Source: Amycolatopsis nivea (GTDB lineage: Bacteria; Actinomycetota; Actinomycetes; Mycobacteriales; Pseudonocardiaceae). Taken from it: 64,000 nt of DNA. Made by a program: the position numbers and the translations under genes. This document shows positions 15,885 through 23,383 of the stretch, in pieces. The stretch lies in the NCBI RefSeq assembly GCF_004522235.1, contig NZ_SDLT01000032.1, forward strand, positions 54,913 through 118,912, in the 5' to 3' direction. Under the pieces are notes generated by a model that saw only the letters and a program-made list of their open reading frames with translations, had not been told where the DNA came from and did not search any database. Numbering within the stretch: position 1 is the stretch's first letter; each line of letters starts with the position of its first letter.

Positions 15885-16772
15885 ATGAGCACCTCAGGGG
15901 GTCCACAGGAGCAGCCGGGAACGCCGCAGGAACCGGGCGCGGTCCCGCCGGGATGGCAGGCGCCACCGCCGGGCGCCGGTTATCCGCAGCAACCCGGAAC
16001 TCAGCCGGGTTATCCGCAGCAGGCCGGGCAGTCTCCGCAGTACGGACAGCAGTACCCGGGCCAGGCCGGACAGCCTGGGCAGTACCCCGGACAGCCCGGG
16101 CAGGCGCAGTACCCGGGGCAACCGGGTCAGTTCCAGCCGGGCCAGCCATACCCCGGTCAAGCGGCTTACCCTGGCCAGCCGGGTTATCCAGCACAACAGC
16201 CGGGCTACCCGCCCCAGCAGCCGGGAGCCGGTTACGCCGCACCCGGCCAGGGCTTCCTGCCCCAGAACCAGCCGCTCACCACCCCGGGGCTCGGCGCGAT
16301 CCCGGTGGTTCTCGGCGCGATCCTCGAGGTCGTCGCCCTGTTCGTCCCCTGGGTCACGTTCACCCTGGGCTCCCAAACCGCCTCGGTCACCTTCATCGAC
16401 GCGTTCAGCAAGATGACGTCCGGCATGGACAGCTTCGCCGCGATGTACGTGCGGTTCCTCGCCTTCCTCCTGATCGCCGCGACGTTGCTGTCCACTCTCC
16501 CGTGGACGCTCGGCGCGCTGCGCACGAAGAGGTCGGCGTACTGGCTCAGCGGGATTCGCCGCCGGGAGCTCACTCCGCCGAACTTCTGGTGGTACCGCAC
16601 CGTCTTCGCGGGCCGGGCGACCGTCATGCTGGCCTTCCACATCGCGGGGATCGTCGCGATGTTCTCCGAGGACCTGTCGAAAATCGGCCTCGGCGCGTAT
16701 CTGCTCATCCTCGGCGGGGTGCTCGTGATCGCCGGCGCGGCGATCGGGCCGAAGCTCACGGCTGCCCGCTGA
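15885..16772 (+). CDS. membrane protein with long Pro/Gln/Gly/Tyr-rich N-terminus
   Basis: 295 residues. Residues about 1-130 are a low-complexity cytosolic tail built from repeats of the type YPGQPGQ / GYPQQPG. Four hydrophobic segments follow (LGAIPVVLGAILEVVALFVPW, FLAFLLIAATLLSTLPW and two more), with a polar loop containing RTKRSAYWLSGIRRRELTPPNFWWYRT. Such Pro-rich tails are common in actinobacterial membrane proteins and may bind partners or phase-separate; no enzymatic motif is seen. I start at ATG 15885 because the upstream in-frame sequence is compositionally unlike it and TACCAT upstream could be a -10 element. Function unknown. Confidence 0.72.
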   Translation: MSTSGGPQEQPGTPQEPGAVPPGWQAPPPGAGYPQQPGTQPGYPQQAGQSPQYGQQYPGQAGQPGQYPGQPGQAQYPGQPGQFQPGQPYPGQAAYPGQPGYPAQQPGYPPQQPGAGYAAPGQGFLPQNQPLTTPGLGAIPVVLGAILEVVALFVPWVTFTLGSQTASVTFIDAFSKMTSGMDSFAAMYVRFLAFLLIAATLLSTLPWTLGALRTKRSAYWLSGIRRRELTPPNFWWYRTVFAGRATVMLAFHIAGIVAMFSEDLSKIGLGAYLLILGGVLVIAGAAIGPKLTAAR

Positions 16773-16882
16773 CGGCGCGGATGACCGGGTTCTGACAAAT
16801 GTCATCGCGCACCGGTGCGCGGTGACACTACGGCTCGCTTGCCCGTCCGCCCACCATGGGACGGGCAAGCGGCGCCGGCTCC

Positions 16883-16905
16883 TCCGGACCGCCCAACGGT
16901 CCGGA
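16883..16905. promoter_or_regulatory. perfect inverted repeat just upstream of the ribosome site
   Basis: TCCGGACC-7 bases-GGTCCGGA, ending 10 bases before the ATG at 16916 and abutting the AAAGGA ribosome site. As DNA it could be an operator of the response regulator or another factor; as RNA it could hold the ribosome site in a hairpin. The sequence alone does not decide. Confidence 0.45.
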
Positions 16906-16915
16906 AAGGACAGTC

Positions 16916-17323
16916 ATGAACTCCCGTCCCGCAACGGTTTCCGAACAACCCCGGATCAGGGCGGTCCGCGTCCTCACCGGGGCTTACCTGGCGCTGAGCG
17001 TGCTCACCCTCGGCGCGATCTTCCTCTTGCGCGACGACCCGTCGATGGTCACCGACGTCGTCTGGGTCCGGGCCACGATCGTGGCGGCCAGCGCGCTGCT
17101 CACGTTCCTGTTCGCGAGAAGCGCGGCTCGCGGGTCGAAACGAGGGTTGCTGCGGCTCCGGATCGTGTCGGCGGTGATGACGGTCGCGATCGTCGTCATC
17201 GTGTCGATTCCGGGCTTTCTGCCGCTGTGGGTCCGGCTTGAGCAGGGCGTCTGCGGGGCGCTGTTGCTGGCGGTGGTCGTCCTGGTCAACGGACGGCACG
17301 TGCGTTCGCTTTTCTCCGAGTAG
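16916..17323 (+). CDS. small four-helix membrane protein upstream of a two-component system
   Basis: 135 residues with four hydrophobic segments (GAYLALSVLTLGAIFLL, ATIVAASALLTFLFA, IVSAVMTVAIVVIVSI, GVCGALLLAVVVLV). I start at ATG 16916, which follows AAAGGA; the longer ATG at 16856 encodes a compositionally different segment across the inverted repeat. The gene ends two bases before the GTG of the sensor kinase, so it is very likely part of the same operon and could be an accessory sensor or the controlled output. Family not recognised. Confidence 0.72.
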   Translation: MNSRPATVSEQPRIRAVRVLTGAYLALSVLTLGAIFLLRDDPSMVTDVVWVRATIVAASALLTFLFARSAARGSKRGLLRLRIVSAVMTVAIVVIVSIPGFLPLWVRLEQGVCGALLLAVVVLVNGRHVRSLFSE

Positions 17324-17324
17324 C

Positions 17325-18389
17325 GTGCCGGACGTGGACCGCGGCCCCGATTCCGACGCGCAACGCTGGGTACTGGGCTGGCGCCGGCTCGTGCTGGACG
17401 CCGGCCTCCTGGTGTATCCGCTGATCGTCCTCGCCCAAACGGGCGGCCAGCCCGCGGCGGTGGTGGCGCTGCTGGCTTTCTGCGCCTGCTACATCGGGGC
17501 GGCCATCGCTGCTTACCAGTTCCGAAGCCGGCTTTTCTGGGTCCTGACCGGGGCGTTGACGGTGCTGTTCGCCGTCGTGCTGCCGATCGCTCGGGCGAAC
17601 GCGTTTTACCTGCTCGCCGTGGTGGTTTCGCTAGCGGTTCCGCGGTTGCCGCGCTGGGGTGCGGTCATCGTGCCGATCGCCGCGGCGGCGACTGTGGTGG
17701 TGCCGTGGGCGGTTTGGCAGGCCGACCCGGGGTGGGCGCAGGCGGCGGCGTTGGTGTTCACCGTGCTGGTGGTGGTCGCGTTCGCGGAGGCGCTGCGGGC
17801 GAACCGGGCGTTAGTGCAGGCGCGGGCGGAGGTGCAGCGACTGGCCGCCGATGCCGAGCGCTCGCGGATTTCGCGGGATTTGCATGATCTCCTGGGGCAT
17901 TCGCTCACCGCGATCACGGTGAAGAGCAATCTTGCCCGGCGGCTCGCGGTGAAGGGGGATGAGCGGGCGGTCGAGGAGATCGGTGAGGTTGAGCAGTTGT
18001 CCCGGCAGGCGTTGGCGGATGTGCGGGCCGCGGTTTCTGGGTATCGGGAGGTGACGCTGGCCGGGGAGCTCGCTCGGGGGCGCGAATTGTTGCGGGCGGC
18101 GGGGATTAGTGCGGATTTTCCTTCTGCGGTCGATGGGCCTCATCAGGAATTGTTCGGCTGGGTGGTGCGGGAGGGGTTGACTAATGTGGTTCGGCATTCT
18201 CGGGCTGCCGCTTGTGCGGTGATTGTTTCGGGTTCTTCCGTGGAAATTCGTGACGACGGTGTTGGTTCTGCTGCGGATGCCGGGAATGGGTTATCCGGGT
18301 TGCGGGATCGGGTGGTCGCTGCTGGCGGGCGGATGGAGGCGGGGCCGGTGCGGCCTCGGGGGTGGCGGTTGCGGGTGACGGTGGCGTGA
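17325..18389 (+). CDS. sensor histidine kinase (NarL/DesK type)
   Basis: 354 residues. Four to five N-terminal membrane helices (to about residue 155) are followed by a HisKA_3 dimerisation domain, ERSRISRDLHDLLGHSLTAITVKSNLARRL, where His187 is the expected phosphorylation site, and an ATPase domain with N box EGLTNVVRHS, G1 IRDDGVG and G2 GNGLSGLRDRV. Starts at GTG 17325 immediately after the upstream stop (TAGcGTG). The stop overlaps the GTG of the response regulator (GTGA). From about 18100 the codon choice changes to T- and G-rich synonymous codons (TTG, GTT, GGG), unlike the first two thirds of the gene. Confidence 0.88.
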   Translation: MPDVDRGPDSDAQRWVLGWRRLVLDAGLLVYPLIVLAQTGGQPAAVVALLAFCACYIGAAIAAYQFRSRLFWVLTGALTVLFAVVLPIARANAFYLLAVVVSLAVPRLPRWGAVIVPIAAAATVVVPWAVWQADPGWAQAAALVFTVLVVVAFAEALRANRALVQARAEVQRLAADAERSRISRDLHDLLGHSLTAITVKSNLARRLAVKGDERAVEEIGEVEQLSRQALADVRAAVSGYREVTLAGELARGRELLRAAGISADFPSAVDGPHQELFGWVVREGLTNVVRHSRAAACAVIVSGSSVEIRDDGVGSAADAGNGLSGLRDRVVAAGGRMEAGPVRPRGWRLRVTVA

Positions 18390-18994
18390 CTATTCGGTTG
18401 TTGCTCGCGGATGATCAGGCGTTGGTGCGGCAGGCGTTGGGGACCTTGCTTGATCTTGAGGACGATTTTGTGGTGGTTGCGCAGGTCGGGCGGGGGGATG
18501 AGGCGGTGGGGGCGGCGCTTGAGCATCGGCCGGATGTTGCGTTGCTGGATATCGAGATGCCTGGGCTGGACGGGTTGGCCGCGGCTGCGGTTTTGGCGGA
18601 GCAGGTGCCTTCGTGTCGGGTGGTGGTTTTGACTACGTTCGGGCGGGCCGGGTATTTGCGGCGGGCCATGGAGGCTGGGGCGGTTGGGTTTGTGGTTAAG
18701 GACGCGCCTGCTGAGGCGTTGGGGGACGCTATTCGGCGGGTGATGATGGGGGAGAGGGTGGTGGATCCGGCGTTGGCGGTGGCTACTTTGGCTGCTGGGG
18801 AATCGCCGTTGACTGCTCGGGAGAGGGATGTGCTGATCGCGGCCCGGGGTGGGGGGTCGGTGGCGGAGATCGCGGGGAGTTTGTATTTGTCTGAGGGGAC
18901 TGTGCGGAATTATTTGTCTGGGGCTATTGCCAAGACGGGGGCCCGGAACCGGATGGGGGCGGTTCGGGTTGCTGAGGAGCGGGGGTGGTTGTGA
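18386..18994 (+). CDS. NarL/LuxR-family response regulator
   Basis: 202 residues. Receiver domain: acidic pair DD at 9-10, phospho-acceptor Asp55 in VALLDIEMPGLDG, and Lys in VVKDAPAEALGDAI. LuxR-type helix-turn-helix at the end: LTARERDVLIAARGGGSVAEIAGSLYLSEGTVRNYLSGAIAKTGARNR. Partner of the kinase with which it overlaps by four bases. Its codon use is notably G/T-rich (TTG, GGG, GTG, GTT) compared with most genes in the window, and this skew continues into the repeat region that begins 9 bases after its stop. Confidence 0.9.
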   Translation: MTIRLLLADDQALVRQALGTLLDLEDDFVVVAQVGRGDEAVGAALEHRPDVALLDIEMPGLDGLAAAAVLAEQVPSCRVVVLTTFGRAGYLRRAMEAGAVGFVVKDAPAEALGDAIRRVMMGERVVDPALAVATLAAGESPLTARERDVLIAARGGGSVAEIAGSLYLSEGTVRNYLSGAIAKTGARNRMGAVRVAEERGWL

Positions 18995-19002
18995 GTGCTC
19001 GT

Positions 19003-19206
19003 CGCCTGGCGGCGACATCGCGTCCTGGTTGCGTGGGGCACCCCGAAGGTTGATTGTGCTGACGGTCTGGGGGTGCTTGTCAAGGCGGGAAAGATGCCTT
19101 GACAAGCACCCCCAGACCGCAGGAGAGCTTCGTATCGGGGTGTGGGGGAGGGGCTGGGTGCCTCGATGGGTGGGTGCATCGGCTGTGGTTTAGGGCGCGT
19201 GGGTTG
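19003..19206 (+). repeat. dispersed palindromic element, copy B
   Basis: Starts nine bases after the stop of the response regulator, on its strand. It contains the small GTCGCC..GGCGAC hairpin, GGGGCACCCCGAAGGTTGAT, then a perfect 24-base stem with a 9-base GGGAAAGAT loop at 19063-19119, and ends in a G-rich run (GGTTTAGGGCGCGTGGGTTGGG). It is almost identical to copy A (12060-12270, minus strand). A and B differ at two stem positions, each matched by a change in the other arm. Confidence 0.85.
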
Positions 19207-19343
19207 GGTGCCTGGTCGCGGTGGGTGAGCGGGCTGCGGCGGGTCCGCGTGGGTTGGGTGTCTGGTCTTGTTGGGTGAGCGGGCTGCGGCTGGTGCGTGT
19301 GGTTTGGGTGGCTGGTCGCGGGTGGGGCTGCGGTCGCGGGATA

Positions 19344-19455
19344 GCGCCCCAATGTGGCGTTGGGTGCATGTGACGCACCGAATGTGGCATTGGGTGCATC
19401 CAGCGCACCCAATGTGGCGTTGGGTGCGTGGGGGCGCACCGAACGCGGCGTTGCA
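19344..19455 (+). repeat. 30-bp minisatellite, four units
   Basis: AATGTGG occurs at 19351, 19381 and 19411 (period 30), with a decayed unit at 19442 (AACGCGG). The unit is of the type CGCACC-CAATGTGGC(A/G)TTGGGTGCAT. CCCAAT and ATTGGG within a unit can pair, and GGGTGCAT pairs with the next unit's start. The same 30-bp minisatellite follows copy C at 54.5 kb, so it is a constant companion of the palindromic element. Confidence 0.85.
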
Positions 19456-19469
19456 GCGGTGGGGAGGTC

Positions 19470-20207
19470 GTGAGGGGAACCCTCACGGAATCACGGTCTG
19501 TGAGGGGTCCCCTCACGCACTTCGCGCGCCGCGACGAAGGCCGTGAAGGGCTCCTTGAGGGAATCTGGGTCCGTGAAGGGGTCCTTCACGCGCGCGAGGA
19601 ACAGTCGTGAGGGGAACCCTCACGGAATCAGGGTCTGTGAGGGGTCCCCTCACGCACTTCGCGCGCCGCGACGAAGGCCGTGAAGGGCTCCTTGAGGGAA
19701 TCTGGGTCCGTGAAGGGGTCCTTCACGCGCGCGAGGAACAGTCGTGAGGGGAACCCTCACGGAATCAGGGTCTGTGAGGGGTCCCCTCACGCACTTCGCG
19801 CGCCGCGACGAAGGCCGTGAAGGGCTCCTTGAGGGAATCTGGGTCCGTGAAGGGGTCCTTCACGCGCGCGAGGAACAGTCGTGAGGGGAACCCTCACGGA
19901 ATCAGGGTCTGTGAGGGGTCCCCTCACGCACTTCGCGCGCCGCGACGAAGGCCGTGAAGGGCTCCTTGAGGGAATCTGGGTCCGTGAAGGGGTCCTTCAC
20001 GCGCGCCAGAAAGCAGTCGTGAGGGGAACCCTCACGGAAGCAGGGTCTGTGAGGGGTCCCCTCACGGACTTCGCGCGCCGCGACGAAGGCCGTGAAGGGC
20101 TCCTTGAGGGAACCTGCGTCCGTGAAGGGGCCCCTCACGCGCGCCAGAAAACAATCGTGAGTGGAACCCTGAAGGAATCAAGGTTCCCCCACGTAACGCA
20201 CCAACAC
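19470..20207 (+). repeat. tandem array of 137-138 bp units, five full and one decayed
   Basis: Unit starts (GTGAGGGG) are at 19470, 19607, 19744, 19881 and 20019, with a decayed sixth at 20157. The first four periods are 137, 137, 137 and 138 bases and the sequences are nearly identical. Each unit holds two palindrome pairs: GTGAGGGGAACCCTCAC and GTGAGGGGTCCCCTCAC, then GTGAAGGGCTCC...-type halves ending in GTCCTTCAC. 137 is not a multiple of three, so the array does not encode a repeated protein. No gene lies between 18995 and 20237. Confidence 0.92.
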
Positions 20208-20237
20208 GGGCGCGCAAGAAGGTCCGAAGTGGACGGG

Positions 20238-20612
20238 CTAGTCGTTCTTCTCCGCGTTCAGCCTCGCGGCTTCGCGGCGGACTTCGGCTTGGGTGTCGCG
20301 TTCGCGTTGCAGCCAGGTGGGGTTTTCGGCTTTCAGGGCCTCGATCTGGTCCGTCGTCAGGGCTTCGGTGACGCCGCCCCTGGCCAGGCCGCCGATGGAG
20401 ACTCCCAGTTTCGCGGCTACCACCGGGCGCGGGTGCGGGCCGTTGCGGCGCAGGTCGCGGAGCCATTCCGGCGGGTCGTTCTGAAGTGCATTCAGTTCGT
20501 CGCGCGAGACGGCGCCCGCGCGGAACTCTGCGGGGGTCGCTTCGAGGTAGACGCCCAGCTTCTTCGCTGCCGTCGCCGGCTTCATGGTCTGGGGGGTCTT
20601 CTGCGCCGTCAT
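20238..20612 (-). CDS. DUF5997-like protein
   Basis: 124 residues starting MTAQKTPQTMKPATAAKKLGVYLEATPAEFRAG. The arrangement AAKKLGVYLEATPxEF..., DPPEWLRDLRRNGPHPRPVVAAKLGVSIGGLARGG and EALTTDQIEALKAENPTWL recalls the actinobacterial DUF5997 family; both halves look like small helical modules. Function unknown. It is divergent from a LysR-substrate-domain protein at 20657 with 44 bases between; I recall this pair as a recurring neighbourhood in actinobacteria, which suggests shared function or control. An upstream GTG-ATG pair would add two residues at most. Confidence 0.65.
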   Translation of the reverse strand: MTAQKTPQTMKPATAAKKLGVYLEATPAEFRAGAVSRDELNALQNDPPEWLRDLRRNGPHPRPVVAAKLGVSIGGLARGGVTEALTTDQIEALKAENPTWLQRERDTQAEVRREAARLNAEKND

Positions 20613-20656
20613 GCCCACCAGCGTAACCGGCGACCCCGCGCCGGTAGCCTTGCCAC

Positions 20657-21385
20657 GTGACAGGAGCCGACCAGGCCTCGGCGTTCCGGCTCGCCTACGT
20701 TCCGGGTGCGACCCCCGCGAAGTGGGTCCGGATCTGGGGCGAACGCAATCCCGAAGTGCCGCTCGACCTGGTCGCGGTCGCTGCTGCCGAGGCCGCGGGC
20801 GTCGTGCGCGACGGTGGGGTGGACGCGGCGCTGCTGCGGCTGTCCGCCGACCGTGACGGGCTGCATGCGATCCCGCTCTACACCGAGACCACGGTGGTCG
20901 TCGTTCCCAAGGATCACCTGGTCGCGGCGGCCGACGAGGTGTCCATTGCGGACCTCGCGGACGAGCTCGTGCTGCATCCGCTCGACGACTCGCTCGAGTG
21001 GGACCAGCTGCCTGGCAAGCCCGCCCTGGAGCGGCCCGAGACGACGGGCGACGCGATCGAGCTGGTGGCGGCGGGCGTCGGCGTGCTGATGGTGCCGCAG
21101 TCGCTTGCCCGGTTGCACCATCGGCGTGATCTCACGTACCGGCCGGTCGAGGACGCGCCGCAGTCGCGCGTCGCGTTGTCCTGGCCGGATGGCGAGACCA
21201 GCGACCTCGTGGAGCAGTTCATCGGCATCGTTCGCGGGCGCACGGTGAACAGCACTCGCGGGCAGCAGGAAACGCAAGCCAAGACCGGCAAGGCGGCGCC
21301 GGCCAAGAAGAAGCAGCGCGAACCGGACCGTCGCCGGAGCGTGCCCAAGTCCGGCGGGCGCGGCAAGCCTCGCCGTCGTCGTTGA
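20657..21385 (+). CDS. LysR substrate-binding-domain protein without DNA-binding domain
   Basis: 242 residues. Residues about 8-195 fold like the LysR/periplasmic-binding effector domain (FRLAYVPGATPAKWVRIWGERNPEVPLDLV, TTVVVVPKDHLVA, GVGVLMVPQSLARL), but the N-terminal winged helix is absent and the protein starts straight at the first strand. The C-terminal 40 residues are very basic (KTGKAAPAKKKQREPDRRRS then GGRGKPRRRR), reminiscent of non-specific DNA- or RNA-binding tails. It may bind nucleic acid through the tail or act as a solute sensor. GTG start at 20657. Confidence 0.78.
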   Translation: MTGADQASAFRLAYVPGATPAKWVRIWGERNPEVPLDLVAVAAAEAAGVVRDGGVDAALLRLSADRDGLHAIPLYTETTVVVVPKDHLVAAADEVSIADLADELVLHPLDDSLEWDQLPGKPALERPETTGDAIELVAAGVGVLMVPQSLARLHHRRDLTYRPVEDAPQSRVALSWPDGETSDLVEQFIGIVRGRTVNSTRGQQETQAKTGKAAPAKKKQREPDRRRSVPKSGGRGKPRRRR

Positions 21386-21401
21386 CGTTCAGGGAGCAAC
21401 C

Positions 21402-22196
21402 GTGGATCTGGGGTTGAAGGGCAAGTGCGCGGTCGTCACGGGGGCCAACCGCGGGATCGGGCTGGCGGTTGCCGAGGTGCTCGCGGCGGAGGGCGCTGAC
21501 CTCGCGCTCGTCGCCCGGGACACCGAAGCCCTTGCCACTGCGAAGGAAAGCCTCGGCAGGCACGGCACGAAGGTGGTCGCGGTTCCGACGGACACCACCG
21601 ACGACGCTGCCGTCGCGGCGATGGCGGAGCGGGTCAAGGCGGAGTTCGGGGCGGCGGACGTCCTGGTCAACTGCGCGGCGCCGGCGTCCAGCGGGGCCCG
21701 CACGCCGCTTGAAGACTTGCGGGACGAAGACCTGCGCCTCGAGATCGAGACCAAGGTGCTCGGTTACCTGCGGTGCGCCCGTGCGCTCGCGCCGGGGATG
21801 CGGGAGCGCGGCTGGGGCCGGATCGTGAACGTCAGCGGGCTCAACGCGCGGCTGGCCGGTTCGACGTTCGGGTCGATCCGCAACGTCGCGGTCGCGGCGA
21901 TGACCAAGAATCTCGCCGACGAACTGGGGCCGCAGGGAATCGCCGTGACGGTCGTGCATCCGGGCTACACGGTGACTGAACGGACGCCGGAGAAGCTCGC
22001 CGAGATCGCCGCTGCGCGGGGGATTTCCGTGGCGGAGCTGGAAAAAGGCCTCACGGCCGGGGTGAGCATTGGTCGGCTGGTGACGGCGGCCGAGGTGGCG
22101 GACGTGGTGGCGTTCCTGGCGTCCCCGCGCAGCGTGGCGATCAACGGAGACGCCATCGCGGTCGGCGGCGGCGTCCCCGGGCAGATTTACTACTGA
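21402..22196 (+). CDS. SDR-family protein lacking the catalytic Tyr and Lys
   Basis: 264 residues. NAD(P)-binding TGANRGIG (residues 13-20), the structural NCAAP at about 90, and Ser145 in VNVSGLNA are present. At the place of the usual YxxxK, the protein reads GSIRN before VAVAAMTKNL, so Tyr is replaced by Gly157 and Lys by Asn161. Classical short-chain dehydrogenases need this pair for hydride transfer. The rest, including HPGYTVTERTPE and AINGDAIAVGGG, is regular. It may be a divergent dehydrogenase using other residues, or a binding protein. The 3' end overlaps the convergent CPBP gene by 7 bases. Confidence 0.85.
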   Translation: MDLGLKGKCAVVTGANRGIGLAVAEVLAAEGADLALVARDTEALATAKESLGRHGTKVVAVPTDTTDDAAVAAMAERVKAEFGAADVLVNCAAPASSGARTPLEDLRDEDLRLEIETKVLGYLRCARALAPGMRERGWGRIVNVSGLNARLAGSTFGSIRNVAVAAMTKNLADELGPQGIAVTVVHPGYTVTERTPEKLAEIAAARGISVAELEKGLTAGVSIGRLVTAAEVADVVAFLASPRSVAINGDAIAVGGGVPGQIYY

Positions 22197-23053
22197 ACGG
22201 CCTGGAGTTCGCGCGCTGGACTGAGGTAGCCGAGACGGCCCTTGGTCGCGGCGAGCACGATCAGCGCGGCGGCGGCGAACGCGGCGAACAGCAGGTGCTC
22301 GGCGATTTTCGGATCCGCGTTGGGGAACAGTTCGGACCAGGCGACGGACAGGTAGTTGTTGATCCCAGCGTGCAGCAGCAGCGCGATCGGCAGGCTTTCG
22401 CCGCTGCGGTTGAACACCCAGGTCATCACGAAGCTGATCGCGATCGCGGTGCCGACGAACTCCAGCACGGACCAGACCGTCACGTTCGGCCAGTGGCCCC
22501 ATTCGGTGAAGAACAACGGCAGATGCCAGACGCCCCACAGCGGCCCGAGGATCAGCGTGCCGCGCAGCGGGCCGTACTTCGGCTGCAAATGCGGGAGGGC
22601 GAAATCGCGCCAGCCGGGTTCTTCGGCGAGGCCGGTGGTGAGCACCTGGAGCACGAAACCCAAGACCCACACCAGGATCAGCGACGCGGCAGGGGCCCGG
22701 AACGCGCCGGCGAACGGCAGGCTGGCGAGCGTCAGCACGACGGGAACAGCGAAGAGCGCGAGTGCGTACCATCGCCAGTTCACCCGCCATCGCAGCAATC
22801 GACCCGCCCACGCGCGCAGCCCGGGACGGCCTTCGGCGAGCGCGGTGACGATGAACGCGGAGAAGATCGGGCCGAGGTACGCGCCGGGGAGCATGCCCAG
22901 GATTTGCGTCGTGCCGAGTAACGGCGGGAATCCGAAGTGGACGATGCCTAGACCATTGTCCGAGAGTACATAAGGGAGCCACGCGAGCCAGCTCAGTGCG
23001 ATGGCGAGCGTGAAGAAAGCCGTGATCGGGCGTCGGGCGACGAGGGCGGTCAT
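22190..23053 (-). CDS. CPBP-family intramembrane metalloprotease
   Basis: 287 residues, eight or so hydrophobic segments. The ABI/CPBP signature is present: EEPGWRDFALP (the EExxxR motif), GPLWGVWHLPLFF (second motif with His) and LLLHAGINNYLS (His and Asn of the third motif). Bacterial members are membrane proteases or bacteriocin self-protection proteins. ATG at 23053 is the start; upstream in-frame sequence runs through the small membrane gene and is not related. It lies 20 bases downstream of the 56-residue membrane protein, suggesting one transcript. Confidence 0.85.
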   Translation of the reverse strand: MTALVARRPITAFFTLAIALSWLAWLPYVLSDNGLGIVHFGFPPLLGTTQILGMLPGAYLGPIFSAFIVTALAEGRPGLRAWAGRLLRWRVNWRWYALALFAVPVVLTLASLPFAGAFRAPAASLILVWVLGFVLQVLTTGLAEEPGWRDFALPHLQPKYGPLRGTLILGPLWGVWHLPLFFTEWGHWPNVTVWSVLEFVGTAIAISFVMTWVFNRSGESLPIALLLHAGINNYLSVAWSELFPNADPKIAEHLLFAAFAAAALIVLAATKGRLGYLSPARELQAVQ

Positions 23054-23073
23054 TATAGTCCTTTGTGGACGAG

Positions 23074-23244
23074 TCAGCGATGGGTGCGGTAGTTCGCGAC
23101 GAGCGCGATGCCCGAGGCGAGGGTGACGACGCCGAAAACGGTGCTCAGCACCAGGTTGACGCCGAGGGCCGAGGTGATCGCGTTGGCTGCGGCGCTGAGC
23201 ACCAGCACGCCCCACAACAGCGCTCGAGGAGGTGATTTCGTCAT
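23074..23244 (-). CDS. 56-residue two-helix membrane protein
   Basis: Short open frame from ATG 23244 to TGA at 23074: MTKSPPRALLWGVLVLSAAA, then NAITSALGVNLVLSTVFGVV and a second hydrophobic stretch ending in VANYRTHR. Two transmembrane helices and a basic N-terminus and C-terminus. It precedes the CPBP protease by 20 bases on the same strand, so it is likely co-transcribed. No family recognised. Third-position G/C bias supports coding. Confidence 0.65.
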   Translation of the reverse strand: MTKSPPRALLWGVLVLSAAANAITSALGVNLVLSTVFGVVTLASGIALVANYRTHR

Positions 23245-23302
23245 GCCGGGAACGCTACGAACCGGGGCCCGCCAGAACGATCCCGTGCGCGGGAGGATCT
23301 AG

Positions 23303-23318
23303 GTACAGCAGGCTGTAC
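23303..23318. promoter_or_regulatory. 16-bp perfect palindrome upstream of two-component operon
   Basis: GTACAGC-AG-GCTGTAC, about 65 bases before the kinase ATG at 23384 and 59 bases from the divergent small membrane gene. The size and central position in the divergent spacer suggest an operator, possibly for the response regulator at 25097. Confidence 0.5.
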
Positions 23319-23383
23319 TCCTTCGCTCCGAGGCGGTGCCGGGGCGGATTTCTGGGCTAGGGTTCGGCGGGGTGGGAGGTGCG

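Noticed and set aside
16856..16915. Upstream ATG for the four-helix membrane protein
   Set aside because: It would place the inverted repeat and the ribosome site inside the coding part; the ATG at 16916 has its own AAAGGA.
18143..19105. 320-residue Pro/His/Arg-rich minus-strand frame
   Set aside because: Antisense to a normal histidine kinase end and response regulator; arises from their G/T-rich codons.
19080..19439. Minus-strand protein with APNATLGA decapeptide repeats
   Set aside because: The 30-base period keeps frame by chance; unit sequence is explained by inverted repeats, and the same DNA at 54.5 kb does not keep a long frame.
19344..20207. CRISPR array
   Set aside because: Repeats are contiguous, with no unique spacers of constant length, and no cas gene is in the window. 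The units are palindrome blocks, not repeat-spacer units.
19881..20660. 259-residue frame through the tandem repeats into the DUF5997-like gene region
   Set aside because: The 137-base period shifts frame each unit; the translation changes at every repeat and ends antisense to a supported gene.
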